A stretch of 64,000 bases of DNA from Haliotis asinina. Its lineage: Eukaryota > Mollusca > Gastropoda > Lepetellida > Haliotidae. Positions 1 to 14,900 of the stretch are shown one piece after another (the stretch's first letter is position 1; each line of letters opens with the position of its first letter). The stretch covers positions 43,951,001 through 44,015,000 of the forward strand of contig NC_090291.1 in NCBI RefSeq assembly GCF_037392515.1. The letters are read 5' to 3'. Both the position numbers and the translations under genes were made by a program. Below the pieces are notes generated by a model. That model searched no databases. It saw only the letters and a program-made list of their open reading frames with translations, and was not told the DNA's origin.

Positions 1-101
1 GATTTCCGAAGCGCTATTGGCGCTTAGATAGTCTTAAGTTAATGTTAATGTACGGCACTTACGACTATCTTAGCACTAAGAGAGCTTCGAAAATCTGGGC
101 C
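1..101. mobile_element. Palindromic MITE, cut by the window start
   Basis: 'ttagatagtcttaagttaat' pairs in inverted orientation with 'ttacgactatcttagcac'. The family recurs at 45187-45297 and, in variant form, at 44013-44213. Confidence 0.65.
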
Positions 102-1366
102 CAGGATACTAACTGTATCGCACTGTATCGCATATCATTGTACACTTCCAGACAAAACACAATCAACAGATCATGGAATGCATTCACTGGAACATATCTT
201 GGTCCTGACGTCCGGAATCATTTTATAACCTATATTTGACACGAAAGGACTGTTAGGAAAGTGAAAATACAGCAAACAGGACTCAAGATCGTCTAGCTAA
301 ACTGTTCAACACCCTCAAATGCCAGATCTACTACCAACAACTAGCAGCATGTACTGAGTGAACATCCATATCGTGTTCCTGTATATGATTAAAAAAAAGT
401 AGAGGATGTTGGATTTGCAAGATTGATAAGACGTAAATGATGATGCCAAGGAGGAAACAGGTGATGAAGAGAAATTAAAGGAAAATTTGACAATTCATTC
501 CATTCCTTTGCAAATGTTTCATCAGTATGAATATATATTACTTTTTCTAATATGCAATGCTATATTTTTTTAATGGTATAGATGTTAGTGGTGTAGAACT
601 TTTAAGCTAACATGTACACTACTAAATTTATTTACCTTCAAAGGAGAATCGAATCAATTTCAGAGGTAACTATGACAATTTTAGCATTTTTTTCATTGAG
701 ACAAGTACTAAGATATTGTCAAATGGAGAAACCTGTTGATCAATCTCTTGACTCCCAACACTTCCCTCCTCAAAAACTCATAGCTGAAATACTGATCCAA
801 CATGGAACATTTTAAGTGCTCCCTCAGACTTCAACTGTAAAACAAACTGTAGTTTCTCATTTGAAGGAACGTGAGCTAGCTAGTTCAGAATTTGCATTTA
901 AGGCATAGAAACAGACATTTTCTTTATTGATGTTTGATTAATAAGCAAACTGTTTGATATATTTGGTGTCTGTCAATACATAATGTTAACATTAGGTGGA
1001 GGAACATGCGTTATCAGTTTTAGGCTGACATACAAACTTAATCAGATTATAGCTCACACTGTAACCAAAACCAGTGGTTAGGTTTGTACAGATGCATAAG
1101 GTCATAGTGGTTTGTGATGTTACATAGTTACATAGGAACTATAGATATCACGCAGTGCTCAAGCTTTAGCCAGAAAGTGTTTTTTCCATTCGAAAACACA
1201 AAACACAACTTAATCTCTTGGTCCAAATGTTTTCTTTCAAATGACAAAACATGCTGAAATGACTCGTGGTAACTCACATGTAATGCACACTCAATAAATC
1301 AGATCTTTAACTCTAATGGCTCCATCAAGTTCTGACAAATCCTCCCTGGCTCACAAATGGGCCTCC

Positions 1367-1482
1367 TTTCACAAAACAAACAGGTGATCGTAAATCACTA
1401 AGGTAAACTTAGTGCAGTGTTAAAGAATGGGAGTTAAGGTTAACCTTAGTAAAGGCTGTTTCATGAAAGGAGCCCCAGGTAG
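1367..1482. mobile_element. Small foldback MITE
   Basis: Ends are inverted: gggcctcctttcac on the left, tgaaaggagcccc on the right. Inner pairs 'actaaggtaaact' and 'aaccttagt' also fold back. About 115 bp, no coding capacity. Confidence 0.65.
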
Positions 1483-1816
1483 ACATTCCAACTCACCAAG
1501 CAGCATGAAGACTTATACTGACTTCAGCATCTCTTAATACTACAGAAATGGTCAGTTCCGATTGATCTACGAAAAATGACTGTGGCATGTCGTGTGCTTT
1601 CACACTCTGTCAATTTGGTAATTTCCAACAGAAAATTATGTCAAAATTCCATTCAGTGCTGGTATCCTACTTAAAAACCCGAAAAGCTCATTCATGGCTG
1701 CTGACTGGAGATACTGACGACAAAACTTTATGCAACTACCAGAAAGCTTCATTCCAACTGAGCCGTGAGAGCACATGCCAGGTCTCAACAGTCTAGACCA
1801 AAGTTCTGATCAAAAC

Positions 1817-1960
1817 GAGTGAGTTCAACTTCACACTGCTTTTAGCAATATTCTAGCAATATCACAAGAGGGAGACCAGAAATGGGCTTCCCGAGGAATC
1901 AAACCCAGGTCTTCAGCATAACAAGCAAATGCCCTAACCACTAGACTACCCCACTGCCCT
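1817..1960 (-). repeat. tRNA-derived SINE (family A)
   Basis: Read on the minus strand it starts with an A-box-like 'ggtagtctagtggtt' and has a B-box-like 'gggtttgattcc', then the 'ggaatattgctaaaag'-type core and a GTGA-type end. Confidence 0.7.
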
Positions 1961-2544
1961 CAAAATGATGAGTCTGTGAGTTTGGTTTTATGCCATTTAC
2001 AGCAATATTGTAAGAATATTATGGCAAGGGGCACAAGAAATGGTCTTCTGACATCATACCAGGTCTTTGGTGTGAAGGGCAAAGGATGGCTGCACTCGGC
2101 TACTACACCACCTAAATCTGAGAGTGCAAGTATTACCCAAAATTTGCATAAAACATGGCTGTAAACACAGATATTTGGTTCATACCCACTGGCAGATATG
2201 AAATAATAGGTTATCAGACTGTTGTCTGACATTTTGTTTGATGTGCACATTTTGATAGCTTCAATATAAAATAAATATTTACAGTGCTATTTCAGGCTTT
2301 GCTACTGCTTGCTTCACAACAGATTGTCAGGTTATTACAGTATGAGAGTCTTATCACTGACTCTCGGACATTTCATGTCATATACTTAGTATGAACTGAA
2401 ACATATCAGATAAAACACAAATGGTATCTGTGTATCTATGAAAAGTTGAATGGTAAGAAAATATTTTTATTTTATCATTCATATATTTTCTCAGTAAAAT
2501 GGGAGTTTCTTACCAAAACTATCAAATGATAAAGGAAAGAAAAT

Positions 2545-2690
2545 TATCACTACCTCTTCATGCTCGACAAAGATATCAAATGTTCAGCTGAAAGAATAAC
2601 TATTAACTCTTCATTTTCAACAAAAATATCAAATGTTTAGTTGGGGGTAACTACTAACTTCATTTTCAACATAGTATAGGGAACTTGACT
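2545..2690. repeat. Short tandem repeat of about 65 bp
   Basis: Two to three diverged copies with 'aaatatcaaatgttyag' and 'ttcattttcaaca'. Downstream of IPO4, possibly within its 3' UTR. Confidence 0.5.
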
Positions 2691-2990
2691 AGAAGATTGT
2701 CAAGGTTTCATTGAGATTATCAATGACTTTCACAAAGTAATGACACATTATCACTTGATCTCACAGCAAAAGTTGATGTTACATCACAAGCTTGCCAGGC
2801 CATAACAAAAACTGGCCAAAAATTACAAGCAGCTTGAAGCACCACAAAACTCTCACTCAAAACAACCACAATGGCTGCTCAACAACATTTCTCATCGAAG
2901 ACAAGTCATGAATGGTTTTAGAGACTAAAAATAGAAACTGCATAGGCACAAGGCTTGAGCGGGAATAAAAGTATTGAAATATGATGGCTT

Positions 2991-5900
2991 TCATCCTGTT
3001 GGTGATCCTGCTACCATGGCAACACACATATCAAGTTTGTTGGCCTGCTCTGGTCCGATGCTGGCCTTGACCTCTGTGAATAAAGCTGGGTAGGCCGAAG
3101 CCACTGTCTGGACAAACTGAACCAACAGCTGCTGGATGTCTGAATGAAAACCAGAAGAAAAAACAGTTAGAGGATGAATGTTGTTTAAGGTCCAGCCACA
3201 CTATAGGAGTAAATAGTTCTTTGTAAAACCCAAGTTGTTGAGCACAGACAGTAATACTTAATTTGCAAACTTTTAATAAAATTTGAAACAAAAGTATACA
3301 ATACATCCAGCAATAATCACGTGCTACAGATCAACATATCGTTATATGTACACTGATAAACATTATGACGAAATGCATGAACACAGACAAAACAGGAGTG
3401 ACTATTTTTCGTTTCATATTTTTATGTTCGTATTACTTGGCTGTGTTGATAAGGAAAAGCAATGGCTGAAAGCATAAGTATCTTTTATTCAATGTCACAG
3501 AGTAGTAAGTGAAATGGTATGTTTACGCTGCTTTTTGCAGTATTCGAGCAATTCATGGTGAGAGACTCCAGAAATGAGCTTCACACACTGTACCCCTTAT
3601 GGGAACTGAACTGGGTTCTTTGGTGTGGCGAGTGGACACAATAATCACTGGGCTACCCCATCACCCAGAGTCACAAAGTAGAATCTTTACATTATTTGAA
3701 TGAATATACCAAAATAAAAACATGCTTACCTTGTTTGATTGTGTCTGAACCAAGAAGGCTGGCTATCAACTTCAGTATTTGTGGAACCAGTTTTATTACC
3801 TGTGAAATAATCAGTGAAGAAGGGACCATAAGTTTAAAACATAGCATCTGAGACAATTTCACTGTTTGCATGTGTGTTTCAAGAATAATATCTGGTCTCT
3901 GATATATCAGTATTGTAAAGAGTGATCGAGATGGCAGGTACGGCTTTACGCCACTTTTAGCAATATTCCATCTATAGCATGGCTGGGAACACGTGGGGAA
4001 CTGACCTGGGGTCTTTAGAGTGACGAGCGACAACCTGTAACCATTATACTAACCAACTGCCCCATATTTTGAAAAAAAAGGCAAACTGTTGAATATCTCG
4101 ACCGTGACTCCCAACTTCAGCTGAACATATGTAAATTAACACAATGCTTTAAAAAATCAGAACATTGGAACATTTACACTGCACTTCCTCTTTAAAAAAA
4201 AGAAGCTGTTTTCAAACTTTGAAATACTTTGACCTGTGTAATTTCAAGTTGCTGGTTGAAAACCAACATATGTCATATTTGGGATTTCACTTTCATAGTA
4301 AAGTACAACTTGACCACTTTCTAAATGGCATTGTGTAAACATAGCTTTCGGCCGTACTAGAATTTGTACTCTACTAAGAAAGTGAAATCCCAAATATGAC
4401 ATAAGTTGCATTTGACCACTTTCTAAATGGCATCGTGTAATCATGGTTGAAAACCATTTAAAACAGGCAGTTTGGGGTTACAATGACTTTTTTAATTAAG
4501 GTTGCCATGGGTGAATCCGAAGATATGTAGAAATAATCATGGGACTATTCATACTAAAATATTATCTGTTTTCATTCAAGATGTGAAAATTAACGGCATC
4601 ACAAGATTTACTATGCAAACATTGACAACACAAGGCTGGAATACATATCCTACCGACAGAAAATAAGGGAACAAGAAATTGAATGTAGATGACTTTGACT
4701 GTGACAGGGTCCGTTATCGTGGCATATCTCCCAAACGCAACATCCAATGACAATGGAATTTCGCATAATGCATGCCCAGCACGTGCTACACGTGCATACA
4801 GAAGTTAACTCCTGTAAATGTACTGGAGAAGTCGCAATCACTAATGCAATAGAGATTGACACTTACTGACAGAAATGCCTCCGAGGCAGTATCTTGGTGA
4901 AGCAACAAAATGGAGAATTGTGGGGATGATAGAGGGGGGGGACATCATTATGTGAAGTTGCCCGGCAGATGGGTAAATCAAAAAGTGTAATTTCACGCCT
5001 GTGGGATAAGTACCGTCAAACGGGTGGGGTTGCAACGAGACCTGGACGTGGTAGACCAAAATCAACGACACCACGACAGGATCGTCTCATTACGTTAATT
5101 GCTCTACGCGATAGGTTTAAATCGGCCCCTGCCATCAATAGAGAATTCCGCACACTCACTGGAAGACGCATTTCAACCTCAACCGTTAAAAACCGACCCT
5201 ATCAAGCTCGTCTGAAAGCAAGACAGCCTTTTAAGGGTGTCACCCTTTCAGCTCACTATAAGCGCCAAAGACTGGGCTAGGCAGCATCAGGGACGGGCTA
5301 TGCGCCACTGGCGTTACACCATGTTCCCTGATGAGTCAAGGTTTTTGCCTATGATTCACAGATGGCAGAAAACGTTGTTGGCGTCGGAGCGGGGAGCGAT
5401 ATGCCAGAGCAGCAATTCTTGACCATGATCGATATGGAGGTGTTAGTGTCATGGTGTGGGGTGGAATTACACATGACAGACGATCAGATTTGGTCATCAT
5501 TAACGGAGCCATGACTGGTCAGCGATACGTTGACCAAATATTGCGTCCTGTTGTGGCTCCATTGGCTAGAGTTATTGGCCAAAATTTTGTATTCCAAGAT
5601 GATAATGCCAGACCACATCGGGCCCGAATTGTCTCCGCTTATCTCCGACAAGAAGGTATCCAGACATTGGACTGGCCCTCTAAGTCCCCAGACCTGTCCC
5701 CAACTGAACATCTCTGGGACGTTCTTGGTCGAAGGGTGTACGCCAGGGACCCAGGACCCGCCAACCTGGCCCAGCTTGGTGCAGCTTTCCAAGAGGAATG
5801 GCGGGCAATACCACGGGCAACCATCCGGAAATTGATTAACAGCATGCCATCAAGGTGCCGTGAATGTGTTGCCCAACATGGTGGACACACCAGATATTGA

Positions 5901-8900
5901 ACTTGACGCCTAAAATTGATTTAGTGAATATTTAAAGCAGTTTCAAATTCGCCATTATTTCATTAGTTCCCTTATTTCTTGTCGGTAGTATATTAAGTTT
6001 TCATTTAAGATGTGAAAATTAACAGCATCAAAGCTTTATAATATACACGTTGACAACAGATGGGTCAAAATGAGGTTGGAATTTTCAACACAATATATGA
6101 TCCATTTACATTCAAAATGTGAAAAATGAAACAACACTAAACTGAAACGTAAACAATAGCAGCAGATGGGGTGAAAAGAGGTGAGATAAAGTGAGAAAGA
6201 GAAGTACTCACATGTTCACAACCCTGACTGTAGAGCTGAAGCAGACAGGTGAAGATGGTAGTCCACTCTTCCATGTCTTCCTTGAGGGGCAGACACTGCA
6301 CGATGACGGGCACCACCTGCCAGACACACATCATAACTAATAATTGGTCAATAGGCTGTATGAATCAGGATGCTCATCCACATAGCGATCACAGAGAACT
6401 GGTGAGATGGCAAAAGCAGCCTCATACCTTGAAAACATCATAACTAATCATTGGTCAATTGGCTGTACGAATCAGGACCATCTTCCACAAGAGATCAAGG
6501 AGCATTGGTTCTTACGGCACCACCTGCCAGGCACACAAGCAAACTCAGGCACCTGGCTATTTAACCACAGTGAGTGAGTGAGGTTGGTTTTACTCTGCTT
6601 TTAGCAAGATTCCAGCAATATCACAGCAGGGGACAGAAGAAATGGGCTTCACACATTGCACCCAAGTGGTGAATCGAACTCAAGTCTTCGGTGTGAAGAG
6701 CGGATGCTTTAACCACTAGGCTACCCCACCACCACCCAATACTAACATGAGAAACTTGAAGAATAACTTATCACTGGTCAAAAGTCAGACTGCTTCACAG
6801 TTCTTAACTCTGAAACAGCATCCTGTCACCAGGTCAGCAACAACTCGAGTATGGAATGTCACAAAATTTTCAAGTTTCATGGAGCAATAAATCGTAATGC
6901 CCCAATACTACCACAAATCATTTGGGTAATAGATCTTATGCTGCCCAACAGCTTCAAACAAAAAAGGTTTACTAGCACAATTTAAATATTCATTAGTTTC
7001 CTGAACTGGATGATAGATGAACAAAACTTTCTACACAAACAAATGTATTCAGCTTCTTGCAATGTCAAACAGTTCTCTTATTCTCCATATCTAGCTGTTT
7101 CCATGTTGTACTCACATGTTCAAGGGGCACCTGATCCTTGTTGGCCATTATGAGGCGGCAGCTGGCAGCAGCGATGTTGTCCATGACACGGCCATTAGTC
7201 TCCTTGTTGAGGATGTCAAACAACATCTTCAAGATGTCCTTGTACTGGCTGGGAGAAGGTCAAGGTTACATGCAACATGGTGAAAGCCTGCAGTAGCTGA
7301 GACCAACATTTTTTTGGCATTAGCTAACACTACTCTCAGTAATATTTCAGCTGTATGATGGGTGAATATAATGACTGAACCAGACAATCCATTGATTGAG
7401 AGGTGACATAAAGTCTACACTGACAAAAACATCAACAAAGTCACCGATCCACCGGACAAAGCCGTATGTTACTGCCAGCTTAGGTCGCTACACAGTCTAC
7501 TTCTGAGTGGATCAGTTATAATTTTACATTGCATCAGCAATATCACAGCCATACAGTGATGAAAACATGGTAATCAATTTAAAATATTCGTCTAAAAATA
7601 ACTGCAAAACAAACTAGACTATCACAGATATAAATATTTAAAATTTGTAATGATATCTAAAATGCTTTAACTATAGAGGATGATACAATGCACAAACAGG
7701 CTATTGATCCAAAACAACCTTAGGTAGATCTCCATACTAGGGACCAAGGGGACTTATAGTACATCTGCTACCTTCATGCACTCTAGCTGGATTTACACTA
7801 TCCCTTCAGCAGCCTGCGACTGTAGTCAAAGTCAGCCATAATGAAAATCATGGAACTCCTATGCCTAAAGTCATGGTAACATTTTACTTCTGGGTGACAT
7901 AAAGAGAGATTTGTTAGTTGTTTAAAAGTGCAGTCAACAACATTCCAGCTGGATGGTGGCAGATTGTAAACAACCCAGTTGTTAACATCATGAGCATCAA
8001 TCTACACAGTTCCGTTACATGTGTCTACCAAGTCTGTGAGTCTGACCACCAGTCCTGCTAGTCACCTCATATCACATGCATGGGTTCCCTACTACCTCTC
8101 ACGAGCATACTCACAGTATCAATTCTGACGAATTTGCCAATACAGGTTATCACTTACATCAGTGGTATTTTCAAACAAGTTTCACATGTTGGTAAAGAAG
8201 GCACAAGAAACAAATGGCCCCTCACGTTTTGTATTGCCAAGAGAATATTGATTCTTGTTCCTGAGCCCGGATAACTCTGGGCCGTGTGACATAAAGAGAC
8301 TGATTAACTACAACAGTGACACCAAAGAACACTGACATTTTATGCAGATTAATCACAAAAATGTGAATGAACCATGTTTTCCTCTGCTTTATACGAGAAG
8401 TACATTTCAGATGAAATATTCACTCAGTTCCATCTATGACACCACTGAAGGTCCAGGGTGGAATATGCTTTCAGCAACCTATGCTGGCCACAAAAGGCGA
8501 CTATGCTGGTCTAGGGGTGACTAACGGGATCACCTGGGTGGTCAGGCTTACTGACTTAGTTGACACATGATATCTGGTTCCAAATTGTGCAGATTGACGC
8601 TCATGCTGTTGATCGCTAGAATGTCTGGTCGAGACTCGATAATTTACAGATTGCCACCATATAGCTGCATAATTGCTGAGTGCGGCGTAAAACTGAACTC
8701 ACTCACTCATTCAGTTCCAAACATGACCATCAAGGATACCCCAGCATCTTCTCGCCTCCATACATGGCAAGCACACCTAGGGCGTACACCGCATTGCTGC
8801 GGACTTCGTCGTCCTCCTCACGTATCATCCTCACAAACACTGGATACAATGTTTCTACAAATGCTACAGAGGTAGGACCACAGGCTTCAATTGTTTCAGC

Positions 8901-11900
8901 AAGAGTGCCAACTGCAAACGACTTTTCTGAAGTGGAGCTTGTCTCTTTCTGTAATGAATTCAGATGTGATTGAGGATAGACCTGGAGAATGTAATTCAAA
9001 GGCTCAACATTTCCTGATGTTAAATATGGGCTGACATAGTATTGTTTGGATTATAAATGCATTTATGTGAAAAGGATTGAATCAAATAGTTTCCAAAGAT
9101 AATTTACTCTGTATCAAACAATGTGATCCAAATTACAGTCATGGTGGCCTCTTTTAAATATGGATTTTCAATTCATACAATACAATATGGTCCAATAATC
9201 TGTTTCCAACTTAGTGATTTCCAAATCAACCATGATCTAACCTTGTGACTCTGCATCAACGCTAGTCTCCACCACCTCAAACCCTGTGATCACTATATTA
9301 AACCACCATAGCCCCAGTGTACCACATCCTGCAAAATACCCTGTATCCACAATATTGTGGATTGGGCTGACAGTAACCCAGGGCTTAGTTTAATGATATT
9401 CAGACCCATTTTTGGACCTATGATAAACTCAGCCCCCCACCACACTTTATATGAAGCCCTATCTCCCCACCTACCAGCCTCTTGAGGAGGTCTGTGAGGA
9501 AGCTGCTGAAGAAAGGCAGGAACTGTTGACCTCCCAGGAGTCTCGCCATCACCGGCAACACATCCCCTGCAGACTCAATCAGCATTCCGTCATACTCTGC
9601 CTGGGCTTCATCGTCATCTTCATCCTCCTGATCCTGACATGCCAGCTGGGGTCAAGGACAGGAGAAGGTCAAGGTCATGATCATAGATAACTCAAATCAT
9701 CACATATCATAACAATATGACACGATCATCTCAAAGTTACGAATGTGTGTTTGATGGAATATTCTTCAGTATTTCAAGTATCACATCATTCATGCTTAAA
9801 AATTCTGGAAAGTACAACTGGACACATTGTGCTAAAGAGGTGACCATCCACAACCACCTGACAACTCTAACAATTCATAACCAGCGAACAATCACCAAAA
9901 AACATTGGTAGATGTCATTTTGCAGATTTTCTTGTTCAGGTTGTTAATGCACATAAGTATACGGACAAAAACATGGTTTTCTTTTCCGTTTTTGTTATAG
10001 TAAGAAATTCTGCTAATACCACATCAAATGTAAAACAATGTAACTTGTTCCTGTAAAGGGATGACTAACATATCATGAACAAACCCTCCCAAAGTCCTAA
10101 AGAAATATTTAGTCATGACTTTTCAGTATGAGAAATGACTTTTCTAAAATTCAAACATGTTCCCAGGTCCTGACAACTTCTAAGATATTATTCCATCGTC
10201 AAGTGTTCAGTAGTTCCATTTGTGTTCAATCATGAGAAAATGTGCAATCCTCGATTGTTTCAATTAGTCAGACCACCACTAATTGACAATGCTTGTTTTG
10301 AAAAACACTGGATACAAATGGAAACTTGGATTAAAAGCTTATATAAACATTAAGCTCCTCTAATCCCTGAACTACCAGCTTATCTCAGACTGATAATCCT
10401 GACTTAAAAAACTGGAACATTTATGCTCAGACATTCTACCTTATGGGTAAAGATCTCCTTCACTGTTGTTAGTATAGCATCAGCAGATCCTGTCTCTCTC
10501 AGCACTGGTTCCCCGATCTTCTCCAGCATGTCATGAAGAGCATCCACTGCTGCCATGACAACCGTGCGGTCCATGTCGGTCTTGACAACCTCCAGTAACT
10601 TCTGGACTACAGTTGGCATCATGGAGCTAAGTGCTGTGGAGATGCAGTGAGAGTGTGTAGTTTTGTGCCTTACTAGCAGAGGTATGATCAAGAACTGTAT
10701 TTTGCAAGATGTACCTGTGCCTGTCCCAGATTAGGAGTAACTGAGTGAGTTTTCCCTTAACACTGTTTCAGAAGGCACGGTGTGTATCTCTTGACAGACT
10801 GAGATTCATGCAACACACATTACATTTGTGGTTACACTTTCTCAAGTACAGAATATAGTACTTTTGAAGGGTTGATTCCAAACTGGGATTTGAACCCACA
10901 CTGTCAGATTGAGAACATCTAACCCACTCAGCCACCAAGGTTCCCATACAAATGGAAGTCAGACAAACAGGTATTCAGTCTACTGACACTGAGAAAACGT
11001 AATTCCAACAGTACATGTTTTACATTTTACCACTTTCTACCATTGTGCATTGAGACCAAGGAACATAACTGGAACACCTTTCAAGACCAACTGTTCCCAG
11101 ATGCCACAACAAGTCTGCACAGCAATAAACAACAGCTTACACTGAGAGAGCTGCCACATGCTGAGGGTGTTAGGATAACTGTGGTCAAATATATGTAGTT
11201 TACTCAAAATTATATGTGACAGTATCTGTCACACGGACATTAATCGAAAGAATCGGGTTCCAGGGGTGGAAATGACTATAAAATTGCTAGTGTAAACCAG
11301 TACAGTGGCACATGTCAAATCACTTGCCCTGATAATTTTTCCACTAAACTGGTCAATTTTGTCGTTTGATTTTCTAAAATAAGCAACATAATTAACACTG
11401 GCAAGTCAACTGGACACCAATACAGCATGAAATACAGATATGCTTGCCCGACAGAAAAAAACACTGGACTGGGACAACTGGCAATGGGTTATTTCCACCC
11501 CTGGGTTCCGAACAGAAATCACTGTTGTTAAAACATTATCATTAGGGTGTTTTTCAACAAGTACAACCTAACCTACAAAAGGAGATCTCCTGGAACCTCA
11601 CCTGCTTGTGTCTCGGCTGACTGTGTCTCGCTGAAGACCTGGAAGACACACAGACAGAACTGGGACAGGGAGGAGATGGCTCCCTTCTTGACCCCTGGGG
11701 CAGGGAACTCCAGCAGACTGACAACTTCCATGTAACTGGTCTCCAGGTAGGGCAGGAACACAGATCTGTAGCAGGTCAAAGGGACATGGAGCAAAACACT
11801 GGGACATTGAGTAAAACTCAGATATATTGAAGCATTAACAGCGTGCTTTCACAGACACATTATGCTGTAAATATCTCATGACAAACTATTAATCGAAGGA

Positions 11901-14900
11901 ACGATATGTGTAACAGTAGAATGTTTGGCACTGGGCTTCAATTACACTAAAATATTAATGACTGGCACTCTGAAATAAGTAAAATGAAGGATGTAAGCAT
12001 GGATGGGGCATCTCTGATACTGACCCACAGTTGACGGCCAGCTCCCCAAGAGATGTGCAAGCATCTTCCTTCTCATCGAGGTAGGAGTTCTCCACACTGA
12101 TGCTGGGGGCACACAAACATGTCAAATTCATAAACAACATCTAGGTTGTTCTATTCTTTTGTCATCAATATTCGCATCATTTCACATTTTCGATGATGGC
12201 AACAGGAAAATCTACTTTCAGATGAAACTTTCATATTGTGTTGAAAATTGGCAGGAATCTGCAGATCCGTGGAAAATTTATACAAACCTGTAGAGGTTAT
12301 GAATTCTTTGAAGAATGTCCTCCTTGGGGTACATATATAGCATTAAAATGTCCATTTAAAAATGCCTACGACAGTTGTAACAATATTGAATAAATATTTT
12401 ACAAAACAAAAAACTCGTTTTTGTCTTGTGAGACCACCCCTACAGGGCCCCCACCCGGGCCCCTTAACAGCCAAGAGCAGGCAACTCTCGCCGTGTACCT
12501 CATACCTCACTTTTCATGCTGAGATTGTCAGACAGAATGTGGGGAGGCGGGTGGCCGTACCCCAAGGAGGACATTCTTCAAAGAATTCATAACCTCTACA
12601 GGTTTGTACAATTCTTTTTCAGAAGAAGTCCTCCTTGGGGTACATATATAGCATAAGACAGACTCCCAACGAACGTGAGTCGGGAGCGGCATTCTGTCTG
12701 CTGATGTGTACCCTACACACACTCTCATACACTGCCGAAGCTGCGAGAGATAGAGAAATACACTTACCCAATCACCAAGCCGCTGATGTCAATCAGGCGG
12801 GGGCGTGGCAACATAGGGCCGAAAGAGCCAATCGACAATAACCCGACAATAACACCATCACCCAAACCAGCGAAGTAGTGCCGGGAATAACAGTGCAAGG
12901 GTAAATATGAGCGTATGTCGACGCTAATAGTGAAAAAACCATCTATAGGTAGTTTCTCTTTGTGTGTGTTTTTTTTTTTATATATAAAAACACCACCACC
13001 AGGGGATATCCGTCACCAATATAACAAGAAATGTTTCGTGAAAAACCCACCACCAGGAACATTTCATGATAAACAAAGTCGAGATCTCAGACGCCCATTC
13101 AGCTAGGGGAATCACGACTCTGCCCACTGGTGAGAACTGTATGGCCAAACCGAGCACGTTCCCGTGAATGTTTGTCCAGTTGGTATTGACGGATAAACGT
13201 GCTCGGTCGGCTCCAAATAGCCGCAGAGCAGATCTCCTCAATGGGCAGAGCCGCGGCATAAGCCTGTGACGTAGCCACTGCCCTAACAGAATGAGCCTTT
13301 AACCCATTAGGGATAGGTAACCCTTTATGAGTATATGCCATACAAATGGCAGAGACAAGCCACCTAGATATGGTTTGCTTGTTCGCCGGCAGACCAGCTC
13401 TTCCCCCGCCATAACAACAAAACAACTGGTTATCTTTTCGGATATCAGCAGTTCGTTTGATATAAGCCCTAAGGGTCTTACGGACATCTAAGACGTGAGC
13501 ACGTCGAAGAGAGGTACCGGGCGAGGGAGGCTGCATGAGCTTAGGGAGCTCAATAGGCGCTGTAACATGAAAAGCGCCTGCGATCTTAGGACGGTAAGAA
13601 TCCGGCAGTCTAATACTGACCCTGTCTTTGTGAAAGACGGTCAAAGCAGGATCCGCTGACATTGCATGAATGTCACCTACCCGCCTGCCAGACGTTACCG
13701 CCACAACAAAGGCAGCCTTCCACGTTAACAGCTGGAGAGAAAGCCCAAGAGAGCACCGTCAACAGGAATATGAAATGCCGAAATGGCCGTGGAATAGCCC
13801 CGGATAGTAGAGGGGGCTAGGCCTGACTCTAACCGGGACTGCAAAAATTCCAGTACTTCAACTAGAGTTGAAGAAAAGGGATCAAGAATCCCCCTGTTGA
13901 CACACCAGCGCGCATAACAGGCCCATCTATCCTCATATTGAACGTTTGTCGAATCCCTCCGCGAAGCCAGAATTGTGTCTGCAACTGGTGCAGAAATTCC
14001 GCTCGCTTGGAGGCGATTCCTGACAGTGGCCAGGCCACCCACTGAATCCTGGGATTCGGGTGCGGCGCTCCGTTCTGGGATAGTAAGTCCGGTCGAAAGG
14101 GTAAAAGGACAGGAGGCAATCATCATTACCGGAAACCAGCTTTGAGACGACCAAAGAGGAGCAAGAAGCACTAACAGTCGAGCTGGTTGGGTGGCAAGCT
14201 GCGAGAGGACCCTGGGAATCAGCGGCAGAGGTGGGAATGCCCACAATACCCTGTCCGTCCAATCGAGCTGGAAAGCGTCCTGAGCGATGGCTCTCGGATC
14301 CGGTATCCGAGAACAAAACACCGGAATCTGGTTCGTCCCCCCAGAGGCAAACAGATCCACCTGGAACGATCCGAACAACCGGGAGATAATCCCGAATATC
14401 TCCCGATGCAACATCCACTCGTGAGGAGCTAGGACACGTCGAGAGAGCGCGTCTGCTCGAACATTGTCCACCCCGGGGAGATACACGGGACGCACCCGAA
14501 CATTGAACCGGTCGCACCACTGTAGAAAGTGCCACGCCTCCTCTAGGAGGGACGGAGAAACCGTACCGCCCTGTTTCAGGATATAGGTCATTGCCGTCTG
14601 GTTGTCCATCTCTAGACGTACCACACAGCCTCGAACCGTCTCCCGAAAGTGTTGGAACACTAGCCGGACAGCTCTCAATTCGAGCACATTGATGTGCAGG
14701 CGCGTTTCGTGCCGTAACCATAGGCCCGAAACTGAATGGGCGCCCAGCACGCCACCCCACCCTGTGAGGGAAGCGTCCGTCTGAATTGAAAGGGTTGGTG
14801 AGGGAGCGTCCAGGTGTAACCCCCTGGATAGATTCCCTACCACTGTCCACCACCGTAAATGAGGAAGGAGCCACTCCGGAGTGAGGAGAATCATCTCGTA

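Larger units (their letters stand above)
1..2990. other. Downstream flank of IPO4
   Basis: AT-rich. Contains the edge MITE, a foldback MITE at 1367-1482, a SINE at 1817-1960 and a short tandem repeat at 2545-2690. Short open frames here show no recognisable protein. A polyadenylation signal for IPO4 (AATAAA on the minus strand) could be the one at 2466-2471, which would give a 3' UTR of about 0.5 kb. Confidence 0.5.

Noticed and set aside
5484-5890. Minus-strand frames inside the Tc1 element
   Set aside because: Antisense shadows of the transposase. The DDE motifs are on the plus strand.
10626-10640. Acceptor cttag at 10627 for IPO4 exon 23
   Set aside because: Leads to an immediate stop. 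The cacag acceptor giving CACTTAGCTCC keeps phase.
10860-10955. tRNA gene on the minus strand
   Set aside because: A- and B-box-like words are present but no cloverleaf could be drawn, and it is followed by a SINE-like body. Treated as a SINE head.
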